Positions 24,473-38,000 of a stretch of DNA of 64,000 nucleotides are shown in pieces. Numbering within the stretch: position 1 is the first letter of the stretch; each line of letters begins with the position of its first letter. The stretch is taken from positions 15,076,234 to 15,140,233 of the forward strand of contig NC_049983.1 in assembly GCF_000003815.2 (NCBI RefSeq), read 5' to 3'. The position numbers and the translations under genes are program-made. The DNA is from Branchiostoma floridae (lineage: Eukaryota; Chordata; Leptocardii; Amphioxiformes; Branchiostomatidae). The notes beneath the pieces are model-generated. The model had not been told where the DNA came from. It was given only the letters and a program-made list of their open reading frames with translations, and searched no databases.

Positions 24473-24576
24473 GTCTGTGTAACGCAAAGTCCGCTGTCCA
24501 GGGCTGTAAGAAACTGGCCCCTCCTGGAGCCGGCGGATGTTTGGCGGGCCGCTATAAGCGAGATCTAATCAGGCTA
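24473..24576. repeat. Dispersed repeat, copy B (inverted partner at 20267-20376)
   Basis: Inverse of copy A with about 80 percent similarity by eye; it begins GTCTGTGTAAC and ends TCTAATCAGGCTA. Confidence 0.8.
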
Positions 24577-24723
24577 CCGTCGTTCCTCTTTGTCTCGAAG
24601 TAGGCTGCTTATTCCCCGTTGACAGCTTTGAATCCAACGACGCCGTCAACCGGTATACGTACTAACGTTACCCCTCAATCGAAGTAGTAACGTTTAGTTA
24701 GTGTAACGTGTTACTTCTGAATA

Positions 24724-24900
24724 TTGTAAATCGTAAAAAAATCGGTGGTTGGATTTTGATCTATTTTCACGGTGACCTCCCACCGACACCGCGGACATGC
24801 GTTTCCAATGTATTACTAGCTGTACTGCATAATTGTTTCAATCGCGAATATAAAACATCGCTAAATCTCCTTTCCCGCCTCCTACCGCGAAACAAAATGC
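24724..24900. repeat. GC-rich 'cggtggtt' dispersed element, copy B
   Basis: Collinear with copy A at 14524-14700 over about 90-100 bp; the remainder, including TCGCGAATATAAAAC and TACCGCGAAAC, resembles the type of end seen in short non-autonomous elements. Confidence 0.5.
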
Positions 24901-25566
24901 AGCTTCAGTATGAGAGCAACTATCTCATGATCGTAACAGAGCCAGACACATTCCCTGTATTGTCTTTTATTTTTCAAGCTGGGTCACCATGATGATTTAT
25001 GTCATTTGCGAACTTTCCCCGCGGAATGTTTGTTCATACCTTGATACCTTGATGATACCTTCATAAGTTATTAATTACTCAGATTTGGTATAAAAAAGGG
25101 ATTCTGCTCCGCATCTTGTGACAACAACAAAATAATTCATAAGGCCTGGACTTGACAATACGAAAACCACCTTCACCTTGTCATCGGTGTTATATTCCTC
25201 CTCCCCACCTGTTAAATAAGTTGATACAAAACAAGTCAACACTGTAACATGTTTAACGCTACAAACATCACAGAAAGTGATCTAACTGGTTGAATACTGG
25301 AGTGTCCCCTTTCAGAGGATCAAATGTACTCAGCTGCCCGCGAACAAATGGTGAAGTGCTATTCTAGTACCGACCTAACCTGCCAGGCGGCATGATGAAT
25401 GCCTTCTCACGTTCCCCCATAGCAACCAGGTATGACCCCTGGCGCACCGTACGCCACAGCACACCTGTAGGACCTGTCAGGCGTCCCGTCTCCAGGGAGA
25501 CTGGCCACGCCCCCACTGTCCCCAATCCAAACACCTATAAACAGTTGGGGTTCTCAAGTACCCAGT

Positions 25567-25579
25567 CAACATGGCGGCC
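25567..25579 (+). promoter_or_regulatory. YY1-like site, possible start region of the C3orf20-like gene
   Basis: CAACATGGCGGCC matches the YY1 core in the orientation of the downstream gene, 520 bp before its ATG. The ATG inside the motif opens a frame of only about 16 codons, so it is unlikely to be the true start. Confidence 0.35.
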
Positions 25580-26098
25580 CGCATGGCATGTACCGAGAGT
25601 CTCTCTCGAGACGGGCTTTAGGGCTCCTTAGGAGAGGCTTTGAACGTCCTCCTGAAGGATTAAATCTTGAAAAGATCTTCAGGGAATGATATATAATTGG
25701 TAAGTGATCATGTTTCTTGTTTTGAGTGCCTTTTCTGACATGCAACAGGTCTCCGAGCAGGTTGGCCACTTCGCTGTCCCGGGACGTTGCTGTTGGGAAC
25801 TTATGGTTGGGAGGGCCGTGCTGAGATTACGCTTCATGCTATGGCAACTCAGTCGATTCCGTCTTTGCATTGATTATTCGTGTAAGTGTGAACTACTGAG
25901 ATAGCAGTAAATTTACCATGATGTCTACAGCGTAATTATCAAAGCCCTGGGGACCGCACGATTCACTAGCACTCCCGAAAATCGCCATGCAAAGCAACTA
26001 ACTCCGTCCTGCAAATTTTTCTGTTCCAGACCCGGACGAGGTGAGCTCCTGACGAAGTTTGTTCCAGAACAATCTGATTTTGACCTCACGAAATCACC

Positions 26099-29000
26099 AT
26101 GACATCAATCGCATCATCATCAGCGCCAGTGCAGGAGTTACCCCCTCCCTGGAGAGCAGCCGGCTCCACATTCTTCTGGCAACAGACCAGTCGTAAGTCC
26201 GCCAAGCGGTTCCGCAAGTCCCCTGACGAGCTTCCTCAGTCTCTGCGGTTTGCCAACTTCAATCCTCGCCTGGCAGCTTTCTTGACGAAACAGGACAAGC
26301 AGAAGAAAGCGGAGGCGGATACTGAAGTGGGTACACACGAGGAGACGGAGGAAGGCGGCAAGAAGAAGGAAAGTTTACTACCGGCAATCAACCAAACTTT
26401 GTCTCTAATTCAAGAATCTCTAGATCGAGCTACCTCGAACTTAGCACAGTTAGAACAGCAAGAACAGGAGAATAAACTAGCCTGGGACGATCCACAGAAA
26501 ATCCAGTTTGAAGAGTCGAAATACGCCGCACCTACACTACTTGTAGAGTTGGCAAAAGTTTTGTATCTATTTGAACATGAAGAAACAGTGAACCTTCACA
26601 CAGATATTGTGTGGCAACTCTGTTGGGGATTCAAAGAGCTCTGTTCGGATGTGGTATTCACCAAACGTGAGTGGCAGTCAAATGCGTACAGAGGAACCTC
26701 TGCGACAAAAAAGCACTCGGAAGGTACAATAGATCCCACGCATATGGACGAATCAAAATCGTCCACCAGTCGGATGGATGCTGATCGGGAAACATCAAAA
26801 GATGAGGAGGGCTCAGAGAGAAGGAGGCGGAGAAGAGCAGGCACCAGGAGTGATGTGATATCAGAAGAAAGTGTGGACTCCCCGCGAGACGACGATCAAG
26901 ATGACTTGAGATCTAAAGTGGGATTTGCCCAAATAAAAGAAGGCCGAGTGCTGTCTGGTGGTGGGAGGTCCAGAACTCGAGCGGAGAGGTTCAAGTTGCC
27001 AGGTGAGATATGGGCATGGGTTTTGACAGGTATCAGGAACACCTGTTTCAAAACAATTTTCCAATTTGCTTCAATACAGAGCTAAATTGAATATTTGCAA
27101 ACAGACATTTCTTACGGAATTTCTAATTAGAAAGAAAGTCAAGAGAGAGAAAGAACCAGCTGTTATTTCTTAAACACAACTGATGAAAAGATGACTGTTT
27201 TGTGCCCAGTGTATCAACTTGACACCTTGTATCAAGGTGTGTTTTCCTGTAGTTGATGGTGCAGGTTCACTAGTGGTATCAGATTTCCCCAATTGTTTTA
27301 GTAGCCTTTTACCTGAAACACCTGCCTCCATACAGGGCAGCTTCTGACAGGTTTTCTTTCCCATGACATGTTATGGACTCATGAGAAAACATGATTTCAA
27401 AGTTGTAAGTTTAACGGTAAAATTGTACGTAGGATATTCAAGTTTGACACTTTACATGGCCTCTGTTTGTCAGCATTGACCATGGATGAAAATCCTTGAC
27501 CACCTGTTGTCAATGAAACAGGTGATCTAACATGACAAAGACATTTGGTGTGAAAAAAAGCTTTGTGTAACAAAGCGGACTAGAATACAATTTTTTTTAT
27601 CGTCAGTAGCATGGGCTCTTCCTTAAAACATTCCATTGGTAAAAGTAAAGGGAGTATAAAAAGACCATACAAATGCCAATCAACGTTAGCATGGCAATCA
27701 ATTAGTCAGGGTTTGTTATCCATCACAAATGGTGACAAATCAATTACTGTGGGATTAATGATTAAACCAAAGTGGGGCTATAATACATCATTAGTTAAAT
27801 CAGGCAAACAACTCTGCCCAACCAACAGTACACAGCGTATCATAGCACCATAGTGATAAGTGGGCCAGAACAGAATCTAATAACTTTCACCAAGACATGC
27901 AGAGTTCATACTTTCCCTGCACAGATTTTAGTCTTTATAACTCAAATACATGTATGTCTAAATTTGACTTTTGGATAGTCATGGTGTAGGAAGACATGCT
28001 CCCAATGTTTTGTGTAATTAGTATACTGCCATCTAATGATATGAAACGTACCGGTACTGACAGTAGTTTATACAGATGACATAATTTGGTTTCTAATAGT
28101 TCAGTAATAACTGTAGGGTTAGTGGTTTCAAAGGAGAAAAAGCAATTTTAGGGAATGAAGTATTGAGTCAACATTGTTCCAGAACCATTAGAAGACTACA
28201 TTTTAAACAACTTAAAAGTTTGCACAGAAATTAAATGTGAAAGAATAATTTTTTTACCCATAGACTATTAAAACTTACAAACTTTTTTCAATGAATGATA
28301 CATTATTGTGTAGCCAGAAAACAGGCGGAGTAAATTGAGTTCATGTTTAACCCTGAGTCAACATGTAATCTGTGGAAGAATGTATGCTGATAGAGTTAGT
28401 GTGCACCATATATAACAATTACTGTTGGCTACCATTGTGTGGGCATCGCGTTAGCTGGTGATAAAACATGCGGAATGGCCCCAAAGCACTACATCACACT
28501 TGACCCAACCCTTATTAACTCCAACACCCCTTTCTTTTTTCGGATCTGGCCGTACAATTTGTTTTTCTCTCACCGACTTTTGTAAAACAAAAAAAAGCAT
28601 TGAAACCCTACGCATTTTTTAGTGTACATACAATTTGAGACTTGTTTTCTTTATCAATAGATGTGTTTTCTTTTTTCGTCATTCCTTTCTTTAATATTGA
28701 AAATCCAAACAGAGACTGAGGTAAATGATATGGAAGAAGTTGTGTTGAAAAAATTGCTTTTAATCTCCCAAAGTCTATATGTCTTACAATGAAGGCATGA
28801 TATTTTAGTTTGTTGATGAGAGAAATGTCATAGTTGTCTCCCCTAACATGAGAGTTGGATACTGTGACGCATTTACACTGTCAACCTTTTGAACCAGTTG
28901 TAAGGGTCCTTTTCAGGGTGACGAGAAGCGGTCCATTGCAGGAGTTAAGTACACACTTGTTTTTGTCCCGCAAAGTTTACACAGGCGTCCTATTTGCATG

Positions 29001-32000
29001 CCGAATCTGGGCTGCACAAATCTTATTGATCCTTCATGCGTTGCGCGACGAATGAAGGATAGAGGTATCAATCACTCAAAACACTTTTAAAGGATTAGGA
29101 CCCACAAAAGGTAGCCGTATGAGCTCAGACTCTGCATTCTTTAACTGGATTTATGAAGGAGTATGGCAGACGCTGTCTTTGACCTGTTTGTTCTGCTTTG
29201 AGTCTCTGCCCAGACCCCTTTGACGGTCTTTGTGAGATTCTTATTCAACCCTGTGAAACAATTCTTATGTCATAACCCCTCTTTAAAGCACATATCCTGT
29301 TCCTGTTTTCTTTCTCTACCAGGTCTACCAGGGCTACTGACGGATTGTATGTACTATTTGAACCTTTTCAGGGTGAATAGGTGGATACGGTGTTGGCTGA
29401 CAGTCTGTTTTAACTCTAAATGGAGCAAAGAAAACTCAACTATGAATATAAAAACACTGAAAACAATTATACCACAAACCATTTTAAAGGAAAGTATTCA
29501 TGTGAGACATGTACTCTGTAATGGAAAGAAACACTCAATAGGAACCCACTTAGAACTGGACAGAAGGTTGATGTTAGTAGTTGGTACAGAATAAAAAGCC
29601 TTTAAACCTTGATATAGATGGGCAAATAAGGTTATTTTGGGTGACGTTAAGTATGTTAAGTAATGCTTGATCCAGATAAAGGCTTATAGAGTGGCTTTTG
29701 TCACAAAAGATCCTTGAAATTAATGTATGGTTTCATAGGTTTAATTTCATAACAGTCTGAAAGGAGAATGACACCTGATTTAAGTTTAAAGTTCCAAAAT
29801 TCAAAAAGACTTCTTCAGAAAGCAATTTTTCCATTTGTCAGAACCCATCAATAGTGAAGATATGGCTATCGGTATTTTATCTTGACTAAAATATTTGTCG
29901 CACATTTTGTATCTTTTGATAAGAAACCCTTCAGTGATATTACTTCTATTGAACAGTTTCTGTTTTTTCCTTGAAGATCGCGTACCACTTTTCTGAATTT
30001 GGATTGATAGCTTGTTTGCACTAAAATTATTTCTGAAGTCCTTTGTGACCATGTATGTATTATTCCTCCAGCTGGTGCAGATCGGAAGGTTTCCCTGATG
30101 TCTTCCCGAGCCAGCGGAATGTTCTACGACACCAGGTCACAGGCCTCCGATGTGTCAACAGGTATGAATACTACACTAAGTCTTGTACATGTTAGAGATA
30201 CTATGTTATACTTACCTGAGAGACTATGAGTTATCAAAGGTGTAGTTAAAATATTTTTATCCAAACAGCATATTGATTTTTCATTGAAACTTCATTATTT
30301 AGGCTGAGAGAAGTGGATTTTATAGATGTTTTGTTATTTCTTAGTTGTATATAATGGCTATATAAGAGAAAGCTTTGATGACTCATATGTTGGCGTATGT
30401 TGAGATACCATTTTACTGAGCAACTGTGATAAAATCAGTGCTATTATGCCTGGTGACAGTCAATCATGAACATAATCATGTATAATTAAAACTCCTACAA
30501 GTGGTTATAATGAGGACATCACTGGAGTAAGAATAGTGTGACCCATGAGTACAATGATGTTGTGATCACTTGATTATCCGGCAGTTATTCATGAAAACAC
30601 CGCACTCAATCACCCCTGCTGCTCTTTATCCCCTTTCACCCATGACAAAGAGATCGCAAATCTGGCGATCTGAGGGACCTTTGGAGACCCTTACTATTCT
30701 TTCTATGGTCTGTGATCACATACCTATGTGCCCTGCGATTGGTTGCCTGGGTGCCTGGTGCATTATGGGAGGTTTTTACGGGGACAGATGACGGTTGTTG
30801 AGGCTTGTTGAATGACCAGCCTTTTCAGTAATAACCGGACATTGTTATACAACTGGGGTCATTCAGACTGCAAATTGGATGCAGCACAAGCTGTAACACT
30901 AACAGTTGTTTTTGTGGTTGTGAGTAGTCTTTGTTGCATTGCTGCTCTGAATTCCCAATTTTTAGCACATTTTGAAACATTTTCCAGTTAAGCGCTGTTT
31001 TCTTCTTTCCTGGTATGGCAATGTTACTTATTGTTACTAATGTTAGGGAATTGCCCTCTGTGGATTTCAGAATCAGTGCTTTCCACATTGAAAATTTCCT
31101 GTACTGAAATTTTTGTCTCTCTTCCAGCTCTTCCATACAGCTCAGCCCACACCCCAGCTGGCTACATGTCTGTGCTCAACTTCTCTCTGGCCAACAAAGC
31201 CTGTGAGGAAAAGGGTAAGTAAACTCATCATCCTTTCTGATTTGAACAGTTTGGACAATCATCCAACTTGTGGTTTTGTCTTCTTACATACAAAAAAGGA
31301 CTCGGGCTTGAATTGAAGTCTTTTGCAATGTCCTTGGTGTAAATAAGCAATTTTACATGTTTGCATTATATGGATCTTGTTCTGTTTGTGAACCATTGAT
31401 TTGTAACGTTAACTCTGTTTTGTTTTTGGTAAATATTCTTCAGGCTGGATTGTCCACCCCAACGAGCGAGATGACCCAGAGAGACAGACCATGTTGGAAT
31501 GGGCAAGACAGAGACTGCTCCTGTCCATCAAAGTATCGTAAGTAGATACTCAACAAATATGCCTTGTATGAAAGGAATTATTGTGCCCAATGTGCATAAT
31601 CAATCTAAACATGTTGTACATTTAAGAGAATTGCGATGAGAAAAGTTCAACTATGACATTTATATCTGACTATTCATTCAGATGTTATTCCATGTTGTTG
31701 ACTCAATACCAACAGAATAACATCATCTCAGCCATTAACAGTCACAAATGCTACCTTACAGCAGTTGTAGATGTCTTTTACATTTAGAATTAGCAGTAAT
31801 TGCACTTCATAAATTGCCATGTATCAATGCATTAAACACCATACTTTTGTATCCCATCAGTACTGAACAACATGAAAAGGCGCTTGAGTTGGGTCACGAC
31901 AAGCCACTCGTCATCCGTTACTATGGCGACACCAAACGAGAAGCCATGCTGAAGTATAAGAAGCAGCCGCCGCCCAGTCAGAAGCCGGGAGCCAGGGTGA

Positions 32001-35000
32001 TGTCACCACCCAAGATCCCGCGGATGGACAGCCCAGTGGAGCAGGGCAGGCTGAAGCTCATGAGACAGCTGCCGGACGGGTCCTGCTCTGTCTTGTATCC
32101 TTTCACAATTCTGTACTCATCTCACAGAAAAATATACTTACTTTTATGTCTTTTTCAAATGGTGAAGTGGAGACCTTTTGAAAATTTGGCATCAACATAA
32201 AATGGTTGGGGTAAAGGTAACGGCTAATCCAAAACATAAAGAAAAAAAGTTTTTAGCTTGCAAAAAGTACAAAAACACTATTATTGTACAGTAACAGCAC
32301 CTGTACCCACTATTTAAGGAGCTTATAATATAAAGGCCAATTTGCTACACCAGAAAGCTGGTGAATGGTTTCATTAATGGTTAAAATTTGCTGAGTGGTA
32401 ATTTTTATTTTTTATTTTTTTTTCCAAAAAATTGGAGCGAGCGAATCCGTGAACCAAGAAATTAAATTGGTGTGGCCTAAACAGCAAATAAACTACAAAA
32501 AAGTTATTGTATTATGACATAGTTACCCTTACTTTTATGCATATATGATATAAAAGTTGTAGAAAGGAAATAAGAAATAAACAAAGTTGTACCTCAAGGA
32601 TGCAGCTTTGATCCAATACTGTTTTCTGACTCCATCACAATTGCTGTCATGTTGACATCACCTGAATTAGTGCTGAATGGCTGCATCTCCAGCTTTACCA
32701 ATTGTAAACCCCTATAGCAATTTGCCCCTGGCTGTGAAGAGAGATTAGTCACCCCATGATAATGATACTGATGATTGCTAGTGTGAATGTGATTGCCTTA
32801 ACAACCATTCCCAGCTACCCATCAGGTCGTGTAGCGATCTCGATCAGCCCTCCCACCAAACCCGGCCAGCTGGGCCTGTACACCAATGTGTATGCAGATA
32901 ACCTGCAGGGCACCATGCTGGCCTCATTCACACCCTCGGGTCACGGCTGCTGCTACCATCCAAACGGTGTCCCGCGCTTCGTCATGAGTCCCGAGGGAGG
33001 CATGCTCATGGAGCCAGACGGAACCATCTCCAAACAGTGGTCCTGGCCAAAGACGGGGAAACTCCCCGTGACAGTGAATGTGCAGGTAAGGTCTCATCAA
33101 ATTTTACAGCTCAGAATATTTATGTGTATTGATGATAGGGACTAGGTAGGACATCCTTACAGGTGATAGGAACTAGGTAGGGCACTGCATGGGTGATAGG
33201 GACTAGGTAGGGCACTGTATGGGTGATGTTCAGTATTGGCCTAACAGTCACTACTAGGACTAGGACCATACAGATTGCAGATATAGGTCTTTGCTTTACC
33301 TTAGGTCAAATTTTTACATTCAATAACATTTCTGTGTCTCCCCAGGTCACAGAGCTGCTTGTGCTCCGCTGTACAAACCTGTCCTCCGTTGCCCTGCACT
33401 TTGCCTGTCAGAAGGAGACAGCCAAGTTCAATGTTGGGCTGTATGCTGGGGCTGTGCAGCCAAAAGTGGAAGAAATGGTAAGTCATTTTGTCCTGCAATA
33501 TAGAAGGTGTTTTGCTGTGTAACTTCACTGCACATGTAAAGCATGATTCTTGTCTTTTGCAGATAATAGCCTTTTGCTTGTATAAATTGCTCATTTATTG
33601 TAGTAAGACCTTCAGTGCAGTGAGGAGTTCTTAATATGTGCCTTTTATCCCCTCTATTTTAGGGTTATCTGAAAACAGAAGGACCATTCATTTCCCAAGC
33701 AGCCAAAGAGTCAGTCAAACCCAAGAAGAAAGAAAAGGACAGACTGAGAAGAGGATTTATCAAACCAAAGGTATGTTGATAAGCATGATAACAAACTCAT
33801 CCATAAGCAACTTGAGCTATATTTTCCAATTCTGTAATGTTGACTGGATATAGCTTAGATAGGAATTACTATAATCATTATAATCGTAATGCACTTAGAG
33901 AATAGAACATTTTTATACTCAACTAAAAGTGTTCTAATATGTCATTCTGTTTGCACTCTGTACCATGGAATTGCAGCTTTTCATATTCATGGTTGGAAAA
34001 CAAGGTGAGGAAAGACACTACCGGTAGATTTTGAATGTGGTTCAAAATTTTGGTTACATCAAGATTAGTCTCAAGCATTCCTTTTCTATGACTGTAATTC
34101 TTATGTGTCAAATACAACTTTTCGAATCCGTTTCATCCTAAAATGGTAGTTTGTGTAAATTTAAACCTTTTGTGTCATTGAAGCACAATATGAAAATCAT
34201 AAGCAGTATGTGAGATGTTCACATTTTTCCCCAGTCAAGATGGGCTAGGGTATCAGCTACTAAAAAAGAGCGAGACAGAAAGAGGCCTTCTGGTAGTAAC
34301 CTTGGTGGTACTAAAGATAACAAGGACTTAGGAAGACCTGACTCAGCAAGAGGCAGCAGTGCCAAAGTCAGACAGGACAGTGATCCGCAGGCTACACCCA
34401 GAGGCAGTGTAGTAGGAGTCCGGCAGGGGTCAGCTAAGGACAGGAGGGATCAGGATAGGAAAGAGTCAGTCACAGGCAGAGATGAAACATCTGGTAAACA
34501 AGCTTCGGGTAGTGCAGGCAATCTGGAGGCAAGTCAGTCAGACGTCAGGGAGTTTATACAACAAAATCAGTCAGTTAGCAAGAGACTATGGGAAATAGGG
34601 AGCAAATAGTTTAAATATCTGCTGTAAGGTATGTAGATTAAATTCTAACCCTGTTGTTAATACAAGTTTAATTCATGTTCTGGTAATGACTTCACTACAA
34701 TGATTGCTGGTTTTCTGTTGACATATTCTTGTTGTTCTTAGTAAGTTCCTTTGATTAAGGTTGTTGGGTTGATGAATAAATACACAGCTCTTAATGAAGT
34801 TTTCTGGAAAATATGAATCTTGTAAACTTTACTAACTTTTTGTCTAATGTTCCTATCCACAGGAGAAGAGAGTTTCCCAGCAGATGGCTGAGCTGACCAA
34901 GATTCTGGAGCTGCCGGGAGACAAGGACGAGTTTTTCTCCCAGGCAGAGAAGGACCTGGTCAGACTGCAGCGTAAAGTCAAGTAAGAAGCCTGCTGAATT

Positions 35001-38000
35001 ATGACAGTTATTCTGAGAATTTCAGGGGTCTGGTTATTTTTTGCTACCTAACCAAGCACGATGGGCCTTGGAATAATTATTAGTTCCCTTCCCACTTTAA
35101 TTTTTTGTCTTAGATAATTTGTTTAAAACACTGTATCATTTGCAGTTATAATTGTTTCTGCCAGAGGATTTTCCCAGACACAGAAATTATGTTCAATATT
35201 GACTTGTCTGTGAAGTAAGCCAGTTGTAGCCTTTTCAGCACCAAGGAGAGCACCTATCCTGGTGAATGTAGGAACTTCATCATCTTCATGTTACAGTTTG
35301 CATTCAACCAATGTATCATATCCTCTGTGTACAGGAACCTGATTGATGATTGGATGGAGCACTACCGTATCGCCATGCACATCAGGTCTCCCCACCTCGC
35401 CACGCTGTCGCACCGTCCTGGTAAACAGTCTGCCCGACGTACGATCCAGTCCGCCCGCCCCGCCGCGAAGACTCCTCTGACCTCGCTCTTCCACCAGATC
35501 TCCAAGGATGAGGATGGGGATGAGGAGGGGGAGAAGGTGGAGGAGAGGAACCCTCCCACCAAGCACCAGTCCTTCCGCTCCCCATCAGCACCACCGCGGC
35601 ACATGATACAGGAGAGGCCGCTGACGGCAGCCTCGTCACGGCCCTTCAGCTCAGCAGAGGCGCTGTCAAGAAAGGGTGAAACAGACTCCAGAGTGCGTCT
35701 GGATCTGGGGAGTGCTAAAGAGGGAGAGCCCAAGTCCCAGGCTGGGTCTGCCAAGACAAGGCAGCAGTCCACTTCCAGTGCAGGGTAAGGATCCCTCTAC
35801 TACCAGTGTACAAAATACTTTTCTGAGCCAAAAGCTCAGCTTGGGGCAAAAACAAAGTTGCACACCTTGTTACACTACCTACAATTCACTAATTTATGAA
35901 AAAAAGGTACAATACATACATACATACATAACCTTTTACATAATCATATTACTTATAAGCAAGCATGTGCACGTGTGTGATTGCTGCTGTTCTGTTCTTC
36001 CGATAATGTCCATCTGCCGAAGAATCTGTAATTACTGATATGGCTAATATGACACAGAGCTGCCTCTGTCTATTTATTTCTTCCAAGTAAATTGACTACA
36101 AAATCGAGTTCTGAGGCTCAAAATCTAAGTTGCACCCTTTGCAACCTGAGTTTAGAAGTAAGTTGCACCAAGCAAAAAGTGGTTGCAATGTGCAAGTGTG
36201 CAAGTGGTATTTTGCACGCTGACTACATGCCTGTCCTTCTGTAATCTACATAAGGATCTCTTTAACTTAGTTTTTCCCATGTAAATTTGTAAAAGCTTAC
36301 ATACTTTAAAAGAGTGGCAAATCCCTTTATTATCCAAGGACCATCTGATTGAAGTTCTGAAAATTCATTAACCCTTTGCTTATTCTTTCCTAGGTCTCCG
36401 ATGCGAGCTCCCTCAAGCCTCTTCCCAAAGAGTGCCAGCCATGCCAACCTGTCCACCCCCGAGCGTGTGCGTACCCCGCTGCGGGAGGGCTGCCCCGTCT
36501 CGCTGCGTGCTGAGATCCTGGGAGAGGGCATCCTGGCCTGCAAGTGTAGCAAGCACAAAGTTCCGCTGGTCATGGACCTGGAATTCGACCGTCTCCTCAA
36601 GGAGTTTCTTCCCAAGAACCAGCTGATAATCATCGCTGTCACCTCTACGTACTACACGAACGCTAACCCGTGTGATTCCATGTTAGAACGGATGTACATA
36701 GACCGGAACAAAAACAGGACGATGCCTTGCGTGCAGAGCCGGTCCGATCCCTTCAGAATATTCAAGTACGACATGGCGGTGGCGGCTGAGCGGACGGACT
36801 ATGACCAGCCACTGCTGCTGAGGAGACACAACGCCGTGGCAGGCATGTTCCTGATGTACTACAGCGGGAAGCTGCTCTTCTGTGACCACATCTTCAACGG
36901 CTATGGTAACGCAAAGAAGGACCTCGTCAAGCAGATACTGAAGACCAAGCATGATGCCAAAATGGGAAACTTCCTGCCAGCTGACTTCCGATTTTGGTGA
37001 GTGTAACACTTTTGCCAGCTTTTGCATGTTATACATGTCGTACACAGCCTTGTAACTGTTTGGCAAAGGTTTGTGTTTGCGACAAGGAGTTTTGTTTGAA
37101 TTTACTGCTTACCTGTACTGGGTAAATAGAACTGAATCAGAGCAGCTGTCTTAATATCACACCATATACTTCCTCACCTAGGTATCAAGAAGCGCCAAAG
37201 TTGAAGGAAAGTCCATTTTAGAGGTCTGGTGGAAAAGATCCCTCAATACTACAGATGCAGACATGTAACTTTGAATGTAGCAGAACAGCACCTATTTGAT
37301 GCACCTGATGTACACTCTTTCAGCACCCGTGTGGCTCCTGTTTTTATGTGTAAATCTACATAAAGTTTTTTCTACAAGAAGTTTTTTCAGCACCAAGGAC
37401 AGCACCTGTCCTGTTGACTGTAGGAACATATTCATGACTTTATCTTCACTATGTTACTATTTTCATTTATCCAATGTATGAACTGTTCATCAAACAGTTT
37501 TCTCCTTTCCTTCTTCTTTTCAGATCTATTGTTTGTATGTTTTGAACTCTGCCATACATAAATTATTGTTTCTATGTGAGGAGTATGAGGGCAATTGGTG
37601 AAAGACTAAAAAGATTTCATTTGTGAGGAGGAATATTGCCTTTTTACCTTCCAAAAGCCAATGTCAGACAGTGAACAAGCTTTGGCCATGTTGATCATCT
37701 CGACGTCACCATATTTTCAAATCAACAGAGGATTGTGTGTATTTTTTGCCTAAAAATCTATGCTCTACAGGGCTTGGTGACCTGCAAACATAGGACAATC
37801 TGTAATATTCCAAGATAATCAAAAGCACACTAGGCAATATTACTGAAGAAAATGTCATTTAGAGCTCACAAACTTGTCGGCCAATCAATTTCCTTGCCAT
37901 GTGACGGGCATATTAGAAACATCTCTTGGAAAAGCCTACTGTACTTTACCAATTAAAAGTCAAGGCTATGAAATGAGTGTCATGAACTAAGATAACCTAT

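Larger units (their letters stand above)
23564..26098. other. Divergent interval between LRGUK and the C3orf20-like gene
   Basis: The two genes are head-to-head across 2.5 kb. The interval holds the LRGUK promoter motifs, a CCAAGGAGCT palindrome (23848-23896), repeat copies at 24473-24576 and 24724-24900, and a YY1-like CAACATGGCGGCC at 25567-25579 on the plus strand, which may mark the downstream gene's start site. No coding exon was recognised. Confidence 0.55.

Noticed and set aside
26138-27064. Minus-strand frames opposite the first exon of the C3orf20-like gene
   Set aside because: Antisense shadows of a 904-bp coding exon.
34607-34609. In-frame TAG as evidence that the C3orf20-like gene is broken
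   Set aside because: A GC donor at 34529 removes it and joins two conserved exons in phase, so the gene is best read as intact.
35291-35863. Several 85-136 codon minus-strand frames
   Set aside because: Antisense shadows of the Ser/Arg/Pro-rich exon 35335-35784; composition explains their openness.
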